A DNA stretch of 64,000 nt from Oscillospiraceae bacterium (GTDB taxonomy: Bacteria > Bacillota > Clostridia > Oscillospirales > Ruminococcaceae), in contig CP107210.1 in NCBI GenBank assembly GCA_025757985.1, forward strand, positions 1,922,001-1,986,000. Direction: 5' to 3'. Below the pieces are notes generated by a model that worked only from the letters and a program-made list of their open reading frames with translations, ran no database searches and was not told the origin of the DNA. Positions 1-7,825 of this stretch are shown piece after piece. Within the stretch, counting starts at the first letter, position 1. Every line of letters begins with the position of its first letter. A program made the translations under genes and the position numbers.

Positions 1-27
1 GTGCCGGGGCGGGTATAACGGCAGCAT

Positions 28-160
28 TGGCTTCCCCCTCTGGGGGAAGCAGTCACCGCCGGTGACTGATGAGGGGGAGCCTTCCGGACATCTCTCCCTC
101 ATCCGGCGCGTACCGCGCCACCTTCCCCCCAAGGGGAAGGCTTTCCCCGGCGGGGTGGGG
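28..160. repeat. Intergenic palindromic repeat, family A
   Basis: Two mirrored halves, each with its own short stem: CTTCCCCC facing GGGGGAAG, then CAGTCACC...GGTGACTG followed by ATGAGGG, and a closing half CCCTCATCCGGCGCG...CGCGCCACCTTCCCCC. The same architecture recurs near 20.8 kb and 33.9 kb, with partial copies at 16.0 and 17.8 kb. It lies upstream of the kinase gene and has no coding capacity. A role in transcription termination or as a mobile palindrome is not proven. Confidence 0.75.
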
Positions 161-204
161 TTGGGTTGATTTAAGAAAGGCAAATCGGCATTTAGAGGAT
201 GTGA

Positions 205-2136
205 ATGAGCAGCATGGAGAAAACAAAAGAAGGAATTCATTTAAAAAAACTCTTTAGGCTGAAGAATACAGGCAGCATCTTTGTGATTGCGAGCCTTTTG
301 ATGATTTTTGTAATAGCATCGTACACATATATTCTGCAAAGTTCTTACACTAAGACCGCCCTTGAAACAGAAATCGCGCGTGACACAGCGAGTGCAGATG
401 CAGTACACAAACTTGTGGATGGAAGAATCTGCAAAGAAGATTTTGATCAAATCAACGATCAATCTGATGAAAAGGAGCCATTATATAAGGATATTTCTTC
501 CTATTTCAATGAAATCAGAACACTGAATTCTACTCGATATATTTACACCGCTAAAAGAAATGAAGAAGGAAAACTCGTTTATGTGGTAGACGGTTTGGAT
601 CCGAATGCAGATGATGTAAGACACCCCGGAGATTATATTGAGGACGAAATGGTTCCGTATATTGATAGGGCTATTTCTGGGGAGAATGTGTACTCTCAGG
701 ATATCATTGATACAACATGGGGTCCGATTTTTACGGCTTGCTATCCTGTAAGCGCAAATCATGATGGGACAGGAGAAATCATTGGCGCATTTTGCATTGA
801 AATGGATATGCAATCAGCTTATGGAATGGTTGAAAAGACGAATCGTATTTCCATCATCTGCGGTTTAGTCGCAGGAGCTGTATTGCTTTTAATTTGTCTA
901 TATACCTATAATGTTTACCAGAAAAGCAAGGCAGAAGAGCAAAAACAAAAACAATTATTAATGACCGCCGCTGAGGAAGCAAATGCTGCCAACAAAGCAA
1001 AATCTGCGTTTTTGCTTAGTATCAGCCATGACATCAGAACGCCGATGAATGCCATTATTGGATTTACAAACATTGCGCTTCACCAGAACACGGTTTCAGA
1101 TATTCATGCCAGCTTGGAGAAAGTTCAACAAAGTTCGAATCATCTTCTCTCTTTGTTGAATGACGTTCTGGATTTTACTCGCATTGAAAGTGGAAAAGTT
1201 ACTATTTCGCCCGAGCCAGTGGACATTACTCAATTAACAGATAACGTTCAGGCGATTATGAATGGACTTCTTTATAATCGAGATCTTAAGTTTGAAGTAC
1301 ATCGAGAAAGCCCAAAGAACCCCTATGTCCTTGCGGATGTTGTGCGTATCCGAGAAGTTTTGGTGAATCTTCTTGGCAATGCTGTGAAATTCACAAAGGA
1401 CGGCGGAAAGATTACTTTGGATATCAGCAGTTACCCGGGAGCGGATGAGAAACATATCATAACTCGTTATGTTGTTCGAGATAACGGTATTGGCATGAGC
1501 GAAGAGTTCCAGAAAAAATTATTCGATCCGTTTTCACAAGAAGATGTTGCTAATGCCAGAACTCAATATAAGGGAACCGGTCTTGGTATGGCCATCACAA
1601 AAAAATATGTGGATATGATGGGCGGTTCGATTGCTGTTGAGAGCAAAAAAGGGGTAGGTTCTACATTCACAGTGGATATCCCAATGGAGTTGACAGAACA
1701 GGTTATTCAATCAGAACAAAAACAACATCTGCATAGAGATTTGACGGATATTCATGTTCTTATGGCTGAGGATAATGATCTGAATGCTGAACTTGCTACG
1801 ATAATACTGGAAGATGCTGGTATGACCGTAACACGCGCATCAGACGGAAAAGAAGTTGTGGATTTGTTTAAAAATCATCCACGAGGCACATACGATCTTA
1901 TTTTGATGGATATTATGATGCCAAACATGGATGGACACCAAGCAGCAAAAGCCATTCGCGCCTTGGGTACAGAGCGGTCCGATGCAGTTACGATTCCAAT
2001 TATAGCTTTGTCTGCAAATGCTTTTGTAGATGATATTCAGGAATCCCTGAATTCAGGCATGAATGACCATATTTCCAAGCCGATTAACATGGAGGAATTA
2101 ATCGCTACTATCACTAAATACATTAAACGCGATTAG
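205..2136 (+). CDS. Hybrid sensor histidine kinase with receiver domain
   Basis: Membrane two-component kinase of 643 residues. A transmembrane helix near residues 23-44 and another near 214-236 bracket an extracytoplasmic sensor of about 170 residues, probably Cache-like. A HisKA domain follows with the phospho-accepting His at 275 in the motif SISHDIRTP. The ATPase domain spans about 375-495 (N box near 391, DNGIGM, GTGLGMAI). A C-terminal receiver domain has its Asp at 569 in LILMDIMMP. The ATG at 205 follows an AGAGGA site; the ATG at 214 is possible but lies further from it. The gene is clearly AT-richer than gltX downstream, which suggests recent acquisition. No partner response regulator with a DNA-binding domain is adjacent, so the signal and output are unknown. 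It is followed closely by a 56-residue membrane protein. Confidence 0.9.
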   Translation: MSSMEKTKEGIHLKKLFRLKNTGSIFVIASLLMIFVIASYTYILQSSYTKTALETEIARDTASADAVHKLVDGRICKEDFDQINDQSDEKEPLYKDISSYFNEIRTLNSTRYIYTAKRNEEGKLVYVVDGLDPNADDVRHPGDYIEDEMVPYIDRAISGENVYSQDIIDTTWGPIFTACYPVSANHDGTGEIIGAFCIEMDMQSAYGMVEKTNRISIICGLVAGAVLLLICLYTYNVYQKSKAEEQKQKQLLMTAAEEANAANKAKSAFLLSISHDIRTPMNAIIGFTNIALHQNTVSDIHASLEKVQQSSNHLLSLLNDVLDFTRIESGKVTISPEPVDITQLTDNVQAIMNGLLYNRDLKFEVHRESPKNPYVLADVVRIREVLVNLLGNAVKFTKDGGKITLDISSYPGADEKHIITRYVVRDNGIGMSEEFQKKLFDPFSQEDVANARTQYKGTGLGMAITKKYVDMMGGSIAVESKKGVGSTFTVDIPMELTEQVIQSEQKQHLHRDLTDIHVLMAEDNDLNAELATIILEDAGMTVTRASDGKEVVDLFKNHPRGTYDLILMDIMMPNMDGHQAAKAIRALGTERSDAVTIPIIALSANAFVDDIQESLNSGMNDHISKPINMEELIATITKYIKRD

Positions 2137-2166
2137 GAAAACAAAGACTTTACGGAGAAAACAACC

Positions 2167-2337
2167 ATGGAAGATAATAAATCAACGACTGTCAAGAAAA
2201 CAGTAAAATCAGGAATAACTTTTGGAAGTGCATTAGCTATGGTTATTAGTTATACGACATGGAAGTCTGTTGGTTGGGCGATTTTCCATGGTTTACTTAG
2301 TTGGGTGTATGTCATATATTTCCTTTTGCGTTACTAA
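2167..2337 (+). CDS. Small membrane protein, 56 residues
   Basis: A short ORF starting 30 bases after the kinase stop, on the same strand and with the same AT-rich composition. It encodes a Lys/Thr-rich N-terminus of about 15 residues, then a hydrophobic segment with the core SALAMVISYTTWKSVGW and a second one ending YVIYFLLRY. Two membrane passes are likely. A weak AG-rich stretch (TTACGGAGAAAAC, ATG 8 bases later) can serve as ribosome site. Similar short proteins of this type are known from Clostridia as hypothetical proteins. The function is unknown; co-transcription with the kinase suggests an accessory role, but this is inference. Confidence 0.65.
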   Translation: MEDNKSTTVKKTVKSGITFGSALAMVISYTTWKSVGWAIFHGLLSWVYVIYFLLRY

Positions 2338-2503
2338 ATTCCAGTTTGCCGAGCCGACACGGAAGCTGCCGCAGCGGGTCGGCTTTCCCGGCGGGGTGGG
2401 GGCACCCCGCCCTACGCCTTATACTAAAAATGTGCCCGCGCGGCGGGTACACCAAATCTAAACTCTTAATTTTAAACTCTACTCTCCAGCTTCACCTTCC
2501 GCA

Positions 2504-2532
2504 TTGACACCTAATGCCGATGCGCTTATAAT
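2504..2532 (+). promoter_or_regulatory. Promoter of gltX
   Basis: TTGACA at 2504-2509 and TATAAT at 2527-2532 with a 17-base spacer, a perfect sigma-A consensus. It lies about 40 bases before the gltX start, so the leader is too short for a T-box. Confidence 0.85.
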
Positions 2533-2570
2533 AAAACTACTTACGCAACTTAGAAAAAGGGGAAATCACT

Positions 2571-4013
2571 ATGGCAAATGTTCGTACCCGCTTTGCGCCG
2601 TCCCCCACAGGCTATATGCATGTAGGCAATCTGCGCACCGCATTGTACACCTATCTGCAGGCGCGCCACAACGGCGGCACCTTTATCCTGCGCATTGAGG
2701 ACACCGATCAGGGCCGCCTGGTCGAGGGTGCCACCGACATTATCTACAATACGCTGAAGGCCACCGGCCTGACGTGGGACGAGGGCCCCGACATCGGCGG
2801 CCCTGTCGGCCCCTATGTCCAGAGCGAGCGCATGGGCATGTTCAAGCAGTATGCCGAGCAGCTGGTCAAGGCCGGCAAGGCGTACTACTGCTTCTGCACC
2901 GAGGAGCGCCTGAACGAGATGCACGAGGCCCAGCGCGCCGCCGGCGAGATGACCCACTATGACGGGCATTGCCGAAGCCTGAGCGCCGAGGAAGTCGCCG
3001 CCAAGCTGGCCGCCGGTGAGCCGTATGTCATCCGCCAGAAGATCCCCGAGAGCGGCGTGGCCGGCTTTGACGATGTTGTCTACGGCCACATCGAGGTCGA
3101 TGTCAAGGAGCTGGACGACCAGATTCTGATCAAGACTGACGGCATGCCCACCTACAACTTTGCCAATGTCGTGGACGATCACCTGATGGGCATTACCCAT
3201 GTCATCCGCGGCAGCGAGTATCTTTCCAGCACACCCAAGTACAACCTGCTGTACGAGGCCTTCGGCTGGGAGAAGCCCGTCTATGTCCACTGCCCGCCCG
3301 TTATGAAGGACGCACAGAACAAGCTGAGCAAGCGCAACGGCGATGCCAGCTATCAGGACTTGGTGGCCAAGGGCTACCTGCCCGCCGCCGTGCTGAACTA
3401 TCTGCTGCTGCTGGGCTGGGCCCCCGAGGGAGAGCAGGAGATCTTCTCTCTCGATGAAATGATCAAGATCTGGGACCCGTCCCGCATCTCGAAGTCCCCC
3501 GCCATCTTTGACCCGCTCAAGCTGCGCGCCATCAACGCCGCCTACATCCGCGCCCTGCCGGCCGAGGAGTTCCGCCGTCTGGCCGACCCGTTCATCGACA
3601 GTGCCGTTCACTGCGACATCGACCGCGATCTGCTTTGCGCCAATTTGCAGCCCCGCTGCGAGGTGCTGGAGGATATTCCCCCGCAGCTCGATTTCTTTGA
3701 TGCCGTGCTGCCCATTGATGCGGAAATGTACCGCAACAAGAAGCAAAAGACTACGCCGGAATCCGCAAAGGAGGCCCTGACCGCCCTGCTGCCGGTGCTG
3801 GAGGCCCAGACCGACTGGACCCGCGATGCGATCTTTGAGGCCTGCAAGACGCTGGCCGAGCAGATGGAAAAGAAGAACGGCTGGCTGCTGTTCCCGCTGG
3901 GCATCGCCCTGTCCGGCAAGGCCCGCACCCCCGGCGGCGGCACCGACCTTGCCGCCATGATGGGCCGCGAGGAGACCCTCAAGCGCGTGAAGGACGCGCT
4001 GGGGAAGCTGTAA
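2571..4013 (+). CDS. gltX: Glutamate--tRNA ligase
   Basis: Class I aminoacyl-tRNA synthetase of 480 residues, a normal length, which charges tRNA-Glu in the cytoplasm. The HIGH-type motif is visible at the N-terminus (FAPSPTGYMHVGN) and the KMSKS-type loop reads KLSKR near residue 260. Between them is the usual acceptor-binding insertion and a PTYNFANVVDDHLMGITHVIRG segment split around the active site. The ATG at 2571 follows AAAAAGGGG. The gene stands alone: it has its own consensus promoter upstream and a strong terminator at 4027. Whether it is discriminating or also charges tRNA-Gln cannot be told from the sequence. Confidence 0.97.
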   Translation: MANVRTRFAPSPTGYMHVGNLRTALYTYLQARHNGGTFILRIEDTDQGRLVEGATDIIYNTLKATGLTWDEGPDIGGPVGPYVQSERMGMFKQYAEQLVKAGKAYYCFCTEERLNEMHEAQRAAGEMTHYDGHCRSLSAEEVAAKLAAGEPYVIRQKIPESGVAGFDDVVYGHIEVDVKELDDQILIKTDGMPTYNFANVVDDHLMGITHVIRGSEYLSSTPKYNLLYEAFGWEKPVYVHCPPVMKDAQNKLSKRNGDASYQDLVAKGYLPAAVLNYLLLLGWAPEGEQEIFSLDEMIKIWDPSRISKSPAIFDPLKLRAINAAYIRALPAEEFRRLADPFIDSAVHCDIDRDLLCANLQPRCEVLEDIPPQLDFFDAVLPIDAEMYRNKKQKTTPESAKEALTALLPVLEAQTDWTRDAIFEACKTLAEQMEKKNGWLLFPLGIALSGKARTPGGGTDLAAMMGREETLKRVKDALGKL

Positions 4014-4026
4014 TTGCAATAGAATA

Positions 4027-4074
4027 CCCGGCGCTGCTGACGATTTTCAGTCAGCAGCGCCGGGTTTATTTTTT
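4027..4074 (+). terminator. Intrinsic terminator of gltX
   Basis: A 15-base-pair stem, CCCGGCGCTGCTGAC paired with GTCAGCAGCGCCGGG, with an 8-base loop, followed by a T-rich run. It starts 13 bases after the gltX stop. Confidence 0.93.
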
Positions 4075-4107
4075 GCGGGGAGCGGCGGTAAGCTTCTGCG
4101 CACAGGT

Positions 4108-4338
4108 TTAAAAATGGGGCCGTAGGGCGGCCAGCCCTCTGGCCGCCGTGCCCGTTTGCGGCAGCGGGAACCCTGCGGGCCATCCCTGTAGGGGGCGGCG
4201 TCCCCGACGCCCCGCGGGAGGGATGAATCCCTCCCCTACGAATTGACCGTAAAAGGGGTATGGCGGTAAGCCGCGGGCCGGGCATGCCCGGCCCCTACAA
4301 ATAGCCGGAAGGTTCACGGCAATCCTTGTAGGGGGCTC
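4108..4338. repeat. Intergenic palindromic repeats, family B
   Basis: A cluster of GC-rich palindromes built around GTAGGGG...CCCCTAC borders with cores such as GGGCCGGGCATGCCCGGCCC and GGCGGCGTCCCCGACGCC. It fills the space between the gltX terminator and the rrf2 stop codon and has no credible ORF. Related cores occur at 6106, 19007 and 23584. Confidence 0.75.
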
Positions 4339-4341
4339 CCA

Positions 4342-4773
4342 TCAAATCACATAATCGTTTCCCGGCTGGGAGGTGTTGACCAAGTCGGCAAGGGTAATGC
4401 CGTCAAAATAGTCGTTGATCATCGTGTTCAGCTTGCGCCACATCGGCAGGGTGCGGCACTCGCTCATGCGGCGGCATTCGATTGGGTTCTGCTCCAGACA
4501 GGCCACCGGGGCCAGGCCCCCTTCTGTCAGGCGCAGGATGCTGCCCACGGTGTACTCCTCGGGCGACCGGGTCAGGCGGTAGCCGCCGGACTTGCCGCGC
4601 AGCCCCTGCAGATACCGCTCCTTGACAAGGCTTTTCACGATCGCCTCCAGATATTTTTCAGAAATTTCCTGCCGTGCGGCGATCTCCTTCAAGGGAATGT
4701 AGCCGTCGTGCTGATGCTCCGCTATGTCGATCATGACACGCAGCGCATAACGGCCCTTCGTTGAAATCATCAT
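4342..4773 (-). CDS. Rrf2-family transcriptional regulator (IscR/CymR-like)
   Basis: A 143-residue winged-helix repressor of the Rrf2 family. The N-terminal MISTKGRYALRVMIDIA and the recognition region IAARQEISEKYLEAIVKSL are typical. Cys residues at 92, 100 and 106 lie where IscR-type members bind an Fe-S cluster, so iron-sulfur sensing is possible; CymR-type members lack cysteines there. It is divergent from cysK. Its own promoter overlaps a TAGGTTGG word that is also found at the cysK promoter and at the sulfhydrylase promoter 12.7 kb away. This supports autoregulation and control of sulfur assimilation (inference). The second Met is an equally good start. B. subtilis CymR is known to partner with CysK, which fits the neighbourhood. 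Confidence 0.88.
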   Translation of the reverse strand: MMISTKGRYALRVMIDIAEHQHDGYIPLKEIAARQEISEKYLEAIVKSLVKERYLQGLRGKSGGYRLTRSPEEYTVGSILRLTEGGLAPVACLEQNPIECRRMSECRTLPMWRKLNTMINDYFDGITLADLVNTSQPGNDYVI

Positions 4774-4858
4774 GGTTGGCTGCTCCTTTGGGCATAGGGC
4801 ACAGCCCCCGGCCTGCAGTGCGCAGGGTCGGCGGGCTGCCCTTGTTTTTCTTATTCCT

Positions 4859-4887
4859 ATTATATAGGTTGGTTAATGGGAAAGCAA
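4859..4887 (-). promoter_or_regulatory. Promoter and operator of rrf2
   Basis: Read on the minus strand: TTGCTT (4887-4882), a 17-base spacer, then TATAAT (4864-4859). The word TAGGTTGG (4865-4872 on the plus strand) abuts the -10 box and matches the shared element at cysK and at the O-acetylhomoserine sulfhydrylase gene. Its position would let a bound repressor block RNA polymerase. Confidence 0.7.
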
Positions 4888-4931
4888 GCTGTTTTGCAGA
4901 AAAATATTTGCAAAAATTCCCTATTTCCCTA

Positions 4932-4975
4932 TTGACAAACGGGAAAATATGTTGTACAATCCTATCAACCTACAA
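4932..4975 (+). promoter_or_regulatory. Promoter and operator of cysK
   Basis: TTGACA at 4932-4937 and TACAAT at 4955-4960, spacer 17. The 11-base word TCAACCTACAA at 4965-4975 begins four bases after the -10 box, over the likely transcription start. The same 11 bases sit four bases downstream of the -10 box of the sulfhydrylase promoter on the opposite strand (17664-17674). Both also carry CCTATTGACA at the -35 box. Confidence 0.75.
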
Positions 4976-4992
4976 GAAAGGTATGAATAGAT

Positions 4993-5043
4993 ATGCGAAA
5001 GGGCTTTGCACCGTACCCGCGATGTCGCCGTCAGATGCTGTGA
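4993..5043 (+). CDS. Possible leader peptide of cysK
   Basis: A 16-codon ORF beginning MRKGF and ending CRRQML. It starts 12 bases after an AAGAAAGG site and lies wholly in the 5' leader of cysK. An overlapping longer ORF from 4983 in another frame runs into cysK and is a competing reading. Short Cys/Arg-rich leader peptides are known upstream of sulfur genes in several bacterial groups. No terminator follows here, so any control would be translational. Low confidence. Confidence 0.3.
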   Translation: MRKGFAPYPRCRRQML

Positions 5044-5094
5044 CTGCATGTTTGCCCCAATTTATAAACAGAAATGACGATGGAGGAACCTATC

Positions 5095-6027
5095 ATGAGC
5101 AAGATCTACACTTCCGCTGACCAGCTGATCGGCCGCACGCCCCTGCTGGAGCTTACGCATATCGAGGCCGCCGAGGGCCTGCAGGCCAAGATCCTTGGCA
5201 AGCTGGAGTATTTCAACCCCGCCGGCTCCGTCAAGGACCGTATCGCCAAGGCGATGATCGACGATGCCGAGGCCTCCGGCAAGCTGAAACCCGGCTCGGT
5301 CATTATTGAGCCGACCTCCGGCAACACCGGCATCGGTCTGGCCAGCGTGGCGGCTGCCCGCGGCTACCGCATCATCATCGTCATGCCCGAGACGATGAGC
5401 GTTGAGCGCCGCCAGCTGATGAAAGCCTACGGCGCCGAGCTGGTGCTGACTGACGGTGCCAAGGGCATGAAGGGTGCCATTGCCAAGGCGGACGAGCTGG
5501 CCAAGGAGATCCCCAACAGCTTTGTGCCCGGCCAGTTTGTGAACCCGGCCAACCCCGATGCCCACAAGCGCACCACCGGCCCTGAGATCTGGGAGGACAC
5601 CGATGGAAAGGTCGATATTTTTGTGGCCGGTGTCGGCACCGGCGGCACCGTGACCGGTGTGGGCGAGTACCTCAAGAGCCAGAATCCCGCCGTCAAGGTC
5701 GTGGCTGTCGAGCCTGCCACCTCCCCCGTGCTGAGCAAGGGCGTGGCCGGTGCGCACAAGATTCAGGGCATCGGCGCAGGCTTTGTACCCGATGTACTGA
5801 ACACCAAGGTCTATGACGAGGTCATCCCCGTTGCCAACGAGGACGCCTTTGCCGCCGGCAAGCTGGTCGGCCACCGCGAGGGCGTGCTGGTCGGCATTTC
5901 CTCCGGCGCGGCCGTCTGGGCCGCTATCGAGCTGGCCAAGCGCCCCGAGAACAAGGGCAAGACCATCGTGGCGCTGCTGCCCGACACCGGCGACCGCTAC
6001 CTGTCCACCCCGCTGTTTGCAGACTGA
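5095..6027 (+). CDS. cysK: Cysteine synthase (O-acetylserine sulfhydrylase)
   Basis: PLP enzyme of 310 residues that makes cysteine from O-acetylserine and sulfide in the cytoplasm. The motif NPAGSVKDRIA carries the Schiff-base Lys, EPTSGNTGIGLA is the substrate loop, and GVGTGGTVTGVGEYL binds the cofactor phosphate. The start at 5095 follows TGGAGGA with the right spacing; an upstream in-frame ATG at 5074 lacks such a site. The gene is divergent from the Rrf2 regulator and carries the shared operator in its promoter. It ends at a terminator at 6060. Confidence 0.96.
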   Translation: MSKIYTSADQLIGRTPLLELTHIEAAEGLQAKILGKLEYFNPAGSVKDRIAKAMIDDAEASGKLKPGSVIIEPTSGNTGIGLASVAAARGYRIIIVMPETMSVERRQLMKAYGAELVLTDGAKGMKGAIAKADELAKEIPNSFVPGQFVNPANPDAHKRTTGPEIWEDTDGKVDIFVAGVGTGGTVTGVGEYLKSQNPAVKVVAVEPATSPVLSKGVAGAHKIQGIGAGFVPDVLNTKVYDEVIPVANEDAFAAGKLVGHREGVLVGISSGAAVWAAIELAKRPENKGKTIVALLPDTGDRYLSTPLFAD

Positions 6028-6059
6028 TTGCATACGGGCTGAAATTTTGCTATAATAAG

Positions 6060-6089
6060 CGCGGCAGATGTTTGTCTGCCGCGTTTTTT
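6060..6089 (+). terminator. Intrinsic terminator of cysK
   Basis: Stem CGCGGCAGA paired with TCTGCCGCG around a short loop, followed by six or more T residues. Confidence 0.9.
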
Positions 6090-6105
6090 GTGGTTTTTAA
6101 TACAT

Positions 6106-6183
6106 GTAGGGGCGGGGTTCTACTCCGCCCGGGAGCCTTGCCGCTGCGGGAACGTTCCGGGCGGAGCAGAGCCCCGCCCCTAC
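6106..6183. repeat. Palindromic repeat, family B
   Basis: One clean unit with outer arms GTAGGGGCGGGG and CCCCGCCCCTAC. Nested inside are CTCCGCCCGG and CCGGGCGGAG. It sits immediately upstream of mnmA, leaving only about 30 bases for its ribosome site. Confidence 0.8.
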
Positions 6184-6214
6184 GCTGTAATCGCTTTTGG
6201 GAGGACACTCTTAT

Positions 6215-7294
6215 ATGACTACTACCCCAGGTGCGCTGATTGCTATGAGCGGCGGCGTGGACAGCACCGTCGCTGCCTACCTGATGAAGCAGGCGGGCTA
6301 CCGCTGCATGGGCGCGACGATGCGCCTGTACCAGAACGAGGATTTGGGGCAGAGCGGCTTTCACACCTGCTGCTCGGCCAAGGATGTTGAGGACGCCGCC
6401 GAGGTCGCGTTCCAGCTCGACATTCCCTTCGAGGTCGTGAACTACACCGAGGATTTCCGCGAGAAGGTCATTGAGAAGTTCATTGCGACCTATGAGGCCG
6501 GCGGCACGCCGAACCCCTGCATCGACTGCAACCGCACGATGAAATTTGACAAGATGCTGGATTTTGCCCAGGCGCACGGGTTGGATTACGTCGTGACCGG
6601 CCACTATGCCCGCATTGAGCAGGACCCCGAGACAGGCCGCTGGCTGCTGAAAAAAGCACTGTACACCGACAAGGACCAGAGCTATGTACTGTACGCACTG
6701 ACGCAGGACCAGCTTGCCCACACAAAGTTCCCGCTTGGCAGCATGGACAAACCTTCCATCCGCAAAATTGCCGAGGAGCAGGGCTTCTGCAACGCCCGCA
6801 AGCACGACAGTCAGGACATCTGCTTTGTGCCGGACGGCGATTATGTCGGCTTTATGGAGCGCTACACCGGCAAATATTACCCGGACGGCGATTTTATTGA
6901 CCTTGACGGCAGGGTCGTGGGCCGCCACCGCGGCGCGGTGCGCTACACCTGCGGCCAGCGCAAGGGGCTGGGGCTGGCGCTGGGCGCACCGGTCTATGTC
7001 TGCGGCAAGGATATGGAGAAAAACACCGTCACAGTCGGCCCCGAGAGCGCGCTCTTTACGACCACGCTTGTGGCGGGGGATTTCAACTGGATCTCGATCC
7101 CTGCGCTGACCGGCCCGATGCACATCAAGGCCAAGGCCCGCTACCGCCAGACCGAGCAGCCCGCCACCGTGCGCCCGCTGGACAACGGTCTTGTGCAGGT
7201 CGTGTTTGACGAGCCGCAGCGCGCCATCACCCGCGGTCAGGCCGTTGTGCTCTACGATGGGGATGTCGTTGTCGGCGGCGGCACGATCTTATAA
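6215..7294 (+). CDS. mnmA: tRNA-specific 2-thiouridylase
   Basis: A 359-residue enzyme that transfers sulfur to U34 of tRNA-Lys, -Glu and -Gln. The N-terminal PP-loop reads AMSGGVDST. The catalytic cysteines are in NPCIDCNRTMKF and SQDICFV. The C-terminal beta-barrel with GQRKGLGL is present and the length is usual. The ATG at 6215 has a GGGAGG site at a 10-base distance; the upstream ATG at 6197 lies before that site. The sulfur donor would normally come from a cysteine desulfurase, so its closeness to cysK is metabolically sensible but not proof of co-regulation. Confidence 0.96.
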   Translation: MTTTPGALIAMSGGVDSTVAAYLMKQAGYRCMGATMRLYQNEDLGQSGFHTCCSAKDVEDAAEVAFQLDIPFEVVNYTEDFREKVIEKFIATYEAGGTPNPCIDCNRTMKFDKMLDFAQAHGLDYVVTGHYARIEQDPETGRWLLKKALYTDKDQSYVLYALTQDQLAHTKFPLGSMDKPSIRKIAEEQGFCNARKHDSQDICFVPDGDYVGFMERYTGKYYPDGDFIDLDGRVVGRHRGAVRYTCGQRKGLGLALGAPVYVCGKDMEKNTVTVGPESALFTTTLVAGDFNWISIPALTGPMHIKAKARYRQTEQPATVRPLDNGLVQVVFDEPQRAITRGQAVVLYDGDVVVGGGTIL

Positions 7295-7309
7295 GCACCA
7301 ACATAAAAG

Positions 7310-7342
7310 ACGCAGCCGAGGAAAACTCAGCTGCGCCTTTTT
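7310..7342. terminator. Terminator between mnmA and the cyclophilin gene
   Basis: GCAGCCGAG paired with CTCAGCTGC (one mismatch) around GAAAA, followed by CGCCTTTTT. It lies between convergent genes. AAAAGA on the left gives weak function in the other direction. Confidence 0.75.
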
Positions 7343-7354
7343 GGTTTTATGAAA

Positions 7355-7825
7355 TCAGACGATCTCGACCTTCTCCATGACAACGGGGGTCTTGGGCTTG
7401 TCGTTCCAGTCGGTCGCAACGGCTGCGATCTCGTCCACGACCTCAATGCCGTTCACAACATGGCCGAAGGCGGCGTAGCTGCCGTCCAGATGCGGGGCAT
7501 CCTGATGCATGATGAAGAACTGGCTGCCGGCCGAGTTGGGGTCCATCGAGCGGGCCATGCTGATGACGCCGCGGGTGTGCTTGATGGGGTTGGCAACGCC
7601 GTTCTGCAGGAACTCGCCCTTGATGTGCCAGCCGGGGCCGCCCATGCCGGTGCCCTGCGGGTCACCGCCCTGAATCATAAAGCCCGAGATAACGCGGTGG
7701 AAGGTCAGGCCGTTGTAGAAGCCCTGCTTGACGAGCTTCTCAAAGTTCTCGCAGGTGATGGGGGCTGCGCTGTGGTCCAGCTCAAGGTCGATGGTCTTGC
7801 CGTTTTGCATGGTGATACGAATCAT
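7355..7825 (-). CDS. Peptidyl-prolyl cis-trans isomerase (cyclophilin)
   Basis: A 156-residue single-domain cyclophilin that isomerises Xaa-Pro bonds. Typical motifs are FHRVISGFMIQGGDPQGTG (catalytic Arg) and SAGSQFFIMHQDAPHLDG. No signal peptide is seen, so it is cytoplasmic. Its ATG overlaps the stop of the upstream phospholipase-C-like gene by four bases (ATGA), indicating translational coupling. Confidence 0.94.
   Translation of the reverse strand: MIRITMQNGKTIDLELDHSAAPITCENFEKLVKQGFYNGLTFHRVISGFMIQGGDPQGTGMGGPGWHIKGEFLQNGVANPIKHTRGVISMARSMDPNSAGSQFFIMHQDAPHLDGSYAAFGHVVNGIEVVDEIAAVATDWNDKPKTPVVMEKVEIV

Noticed and set aside
2340..2400. Terminator after the 56-residue ORF
   Set aside because: GCCGAC...GTCGGC can pair, but the loop is long and the T run after it is short, so termination is uncertain.
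2550..4019. 489-residue ORF antisense to gltX
   Set aside because: Mirror of a high-GC gene: low-complexity Gly/Ala/Leu/Gln-rich sequence, no ribosome site, no family features, full overlap with a certain gene.
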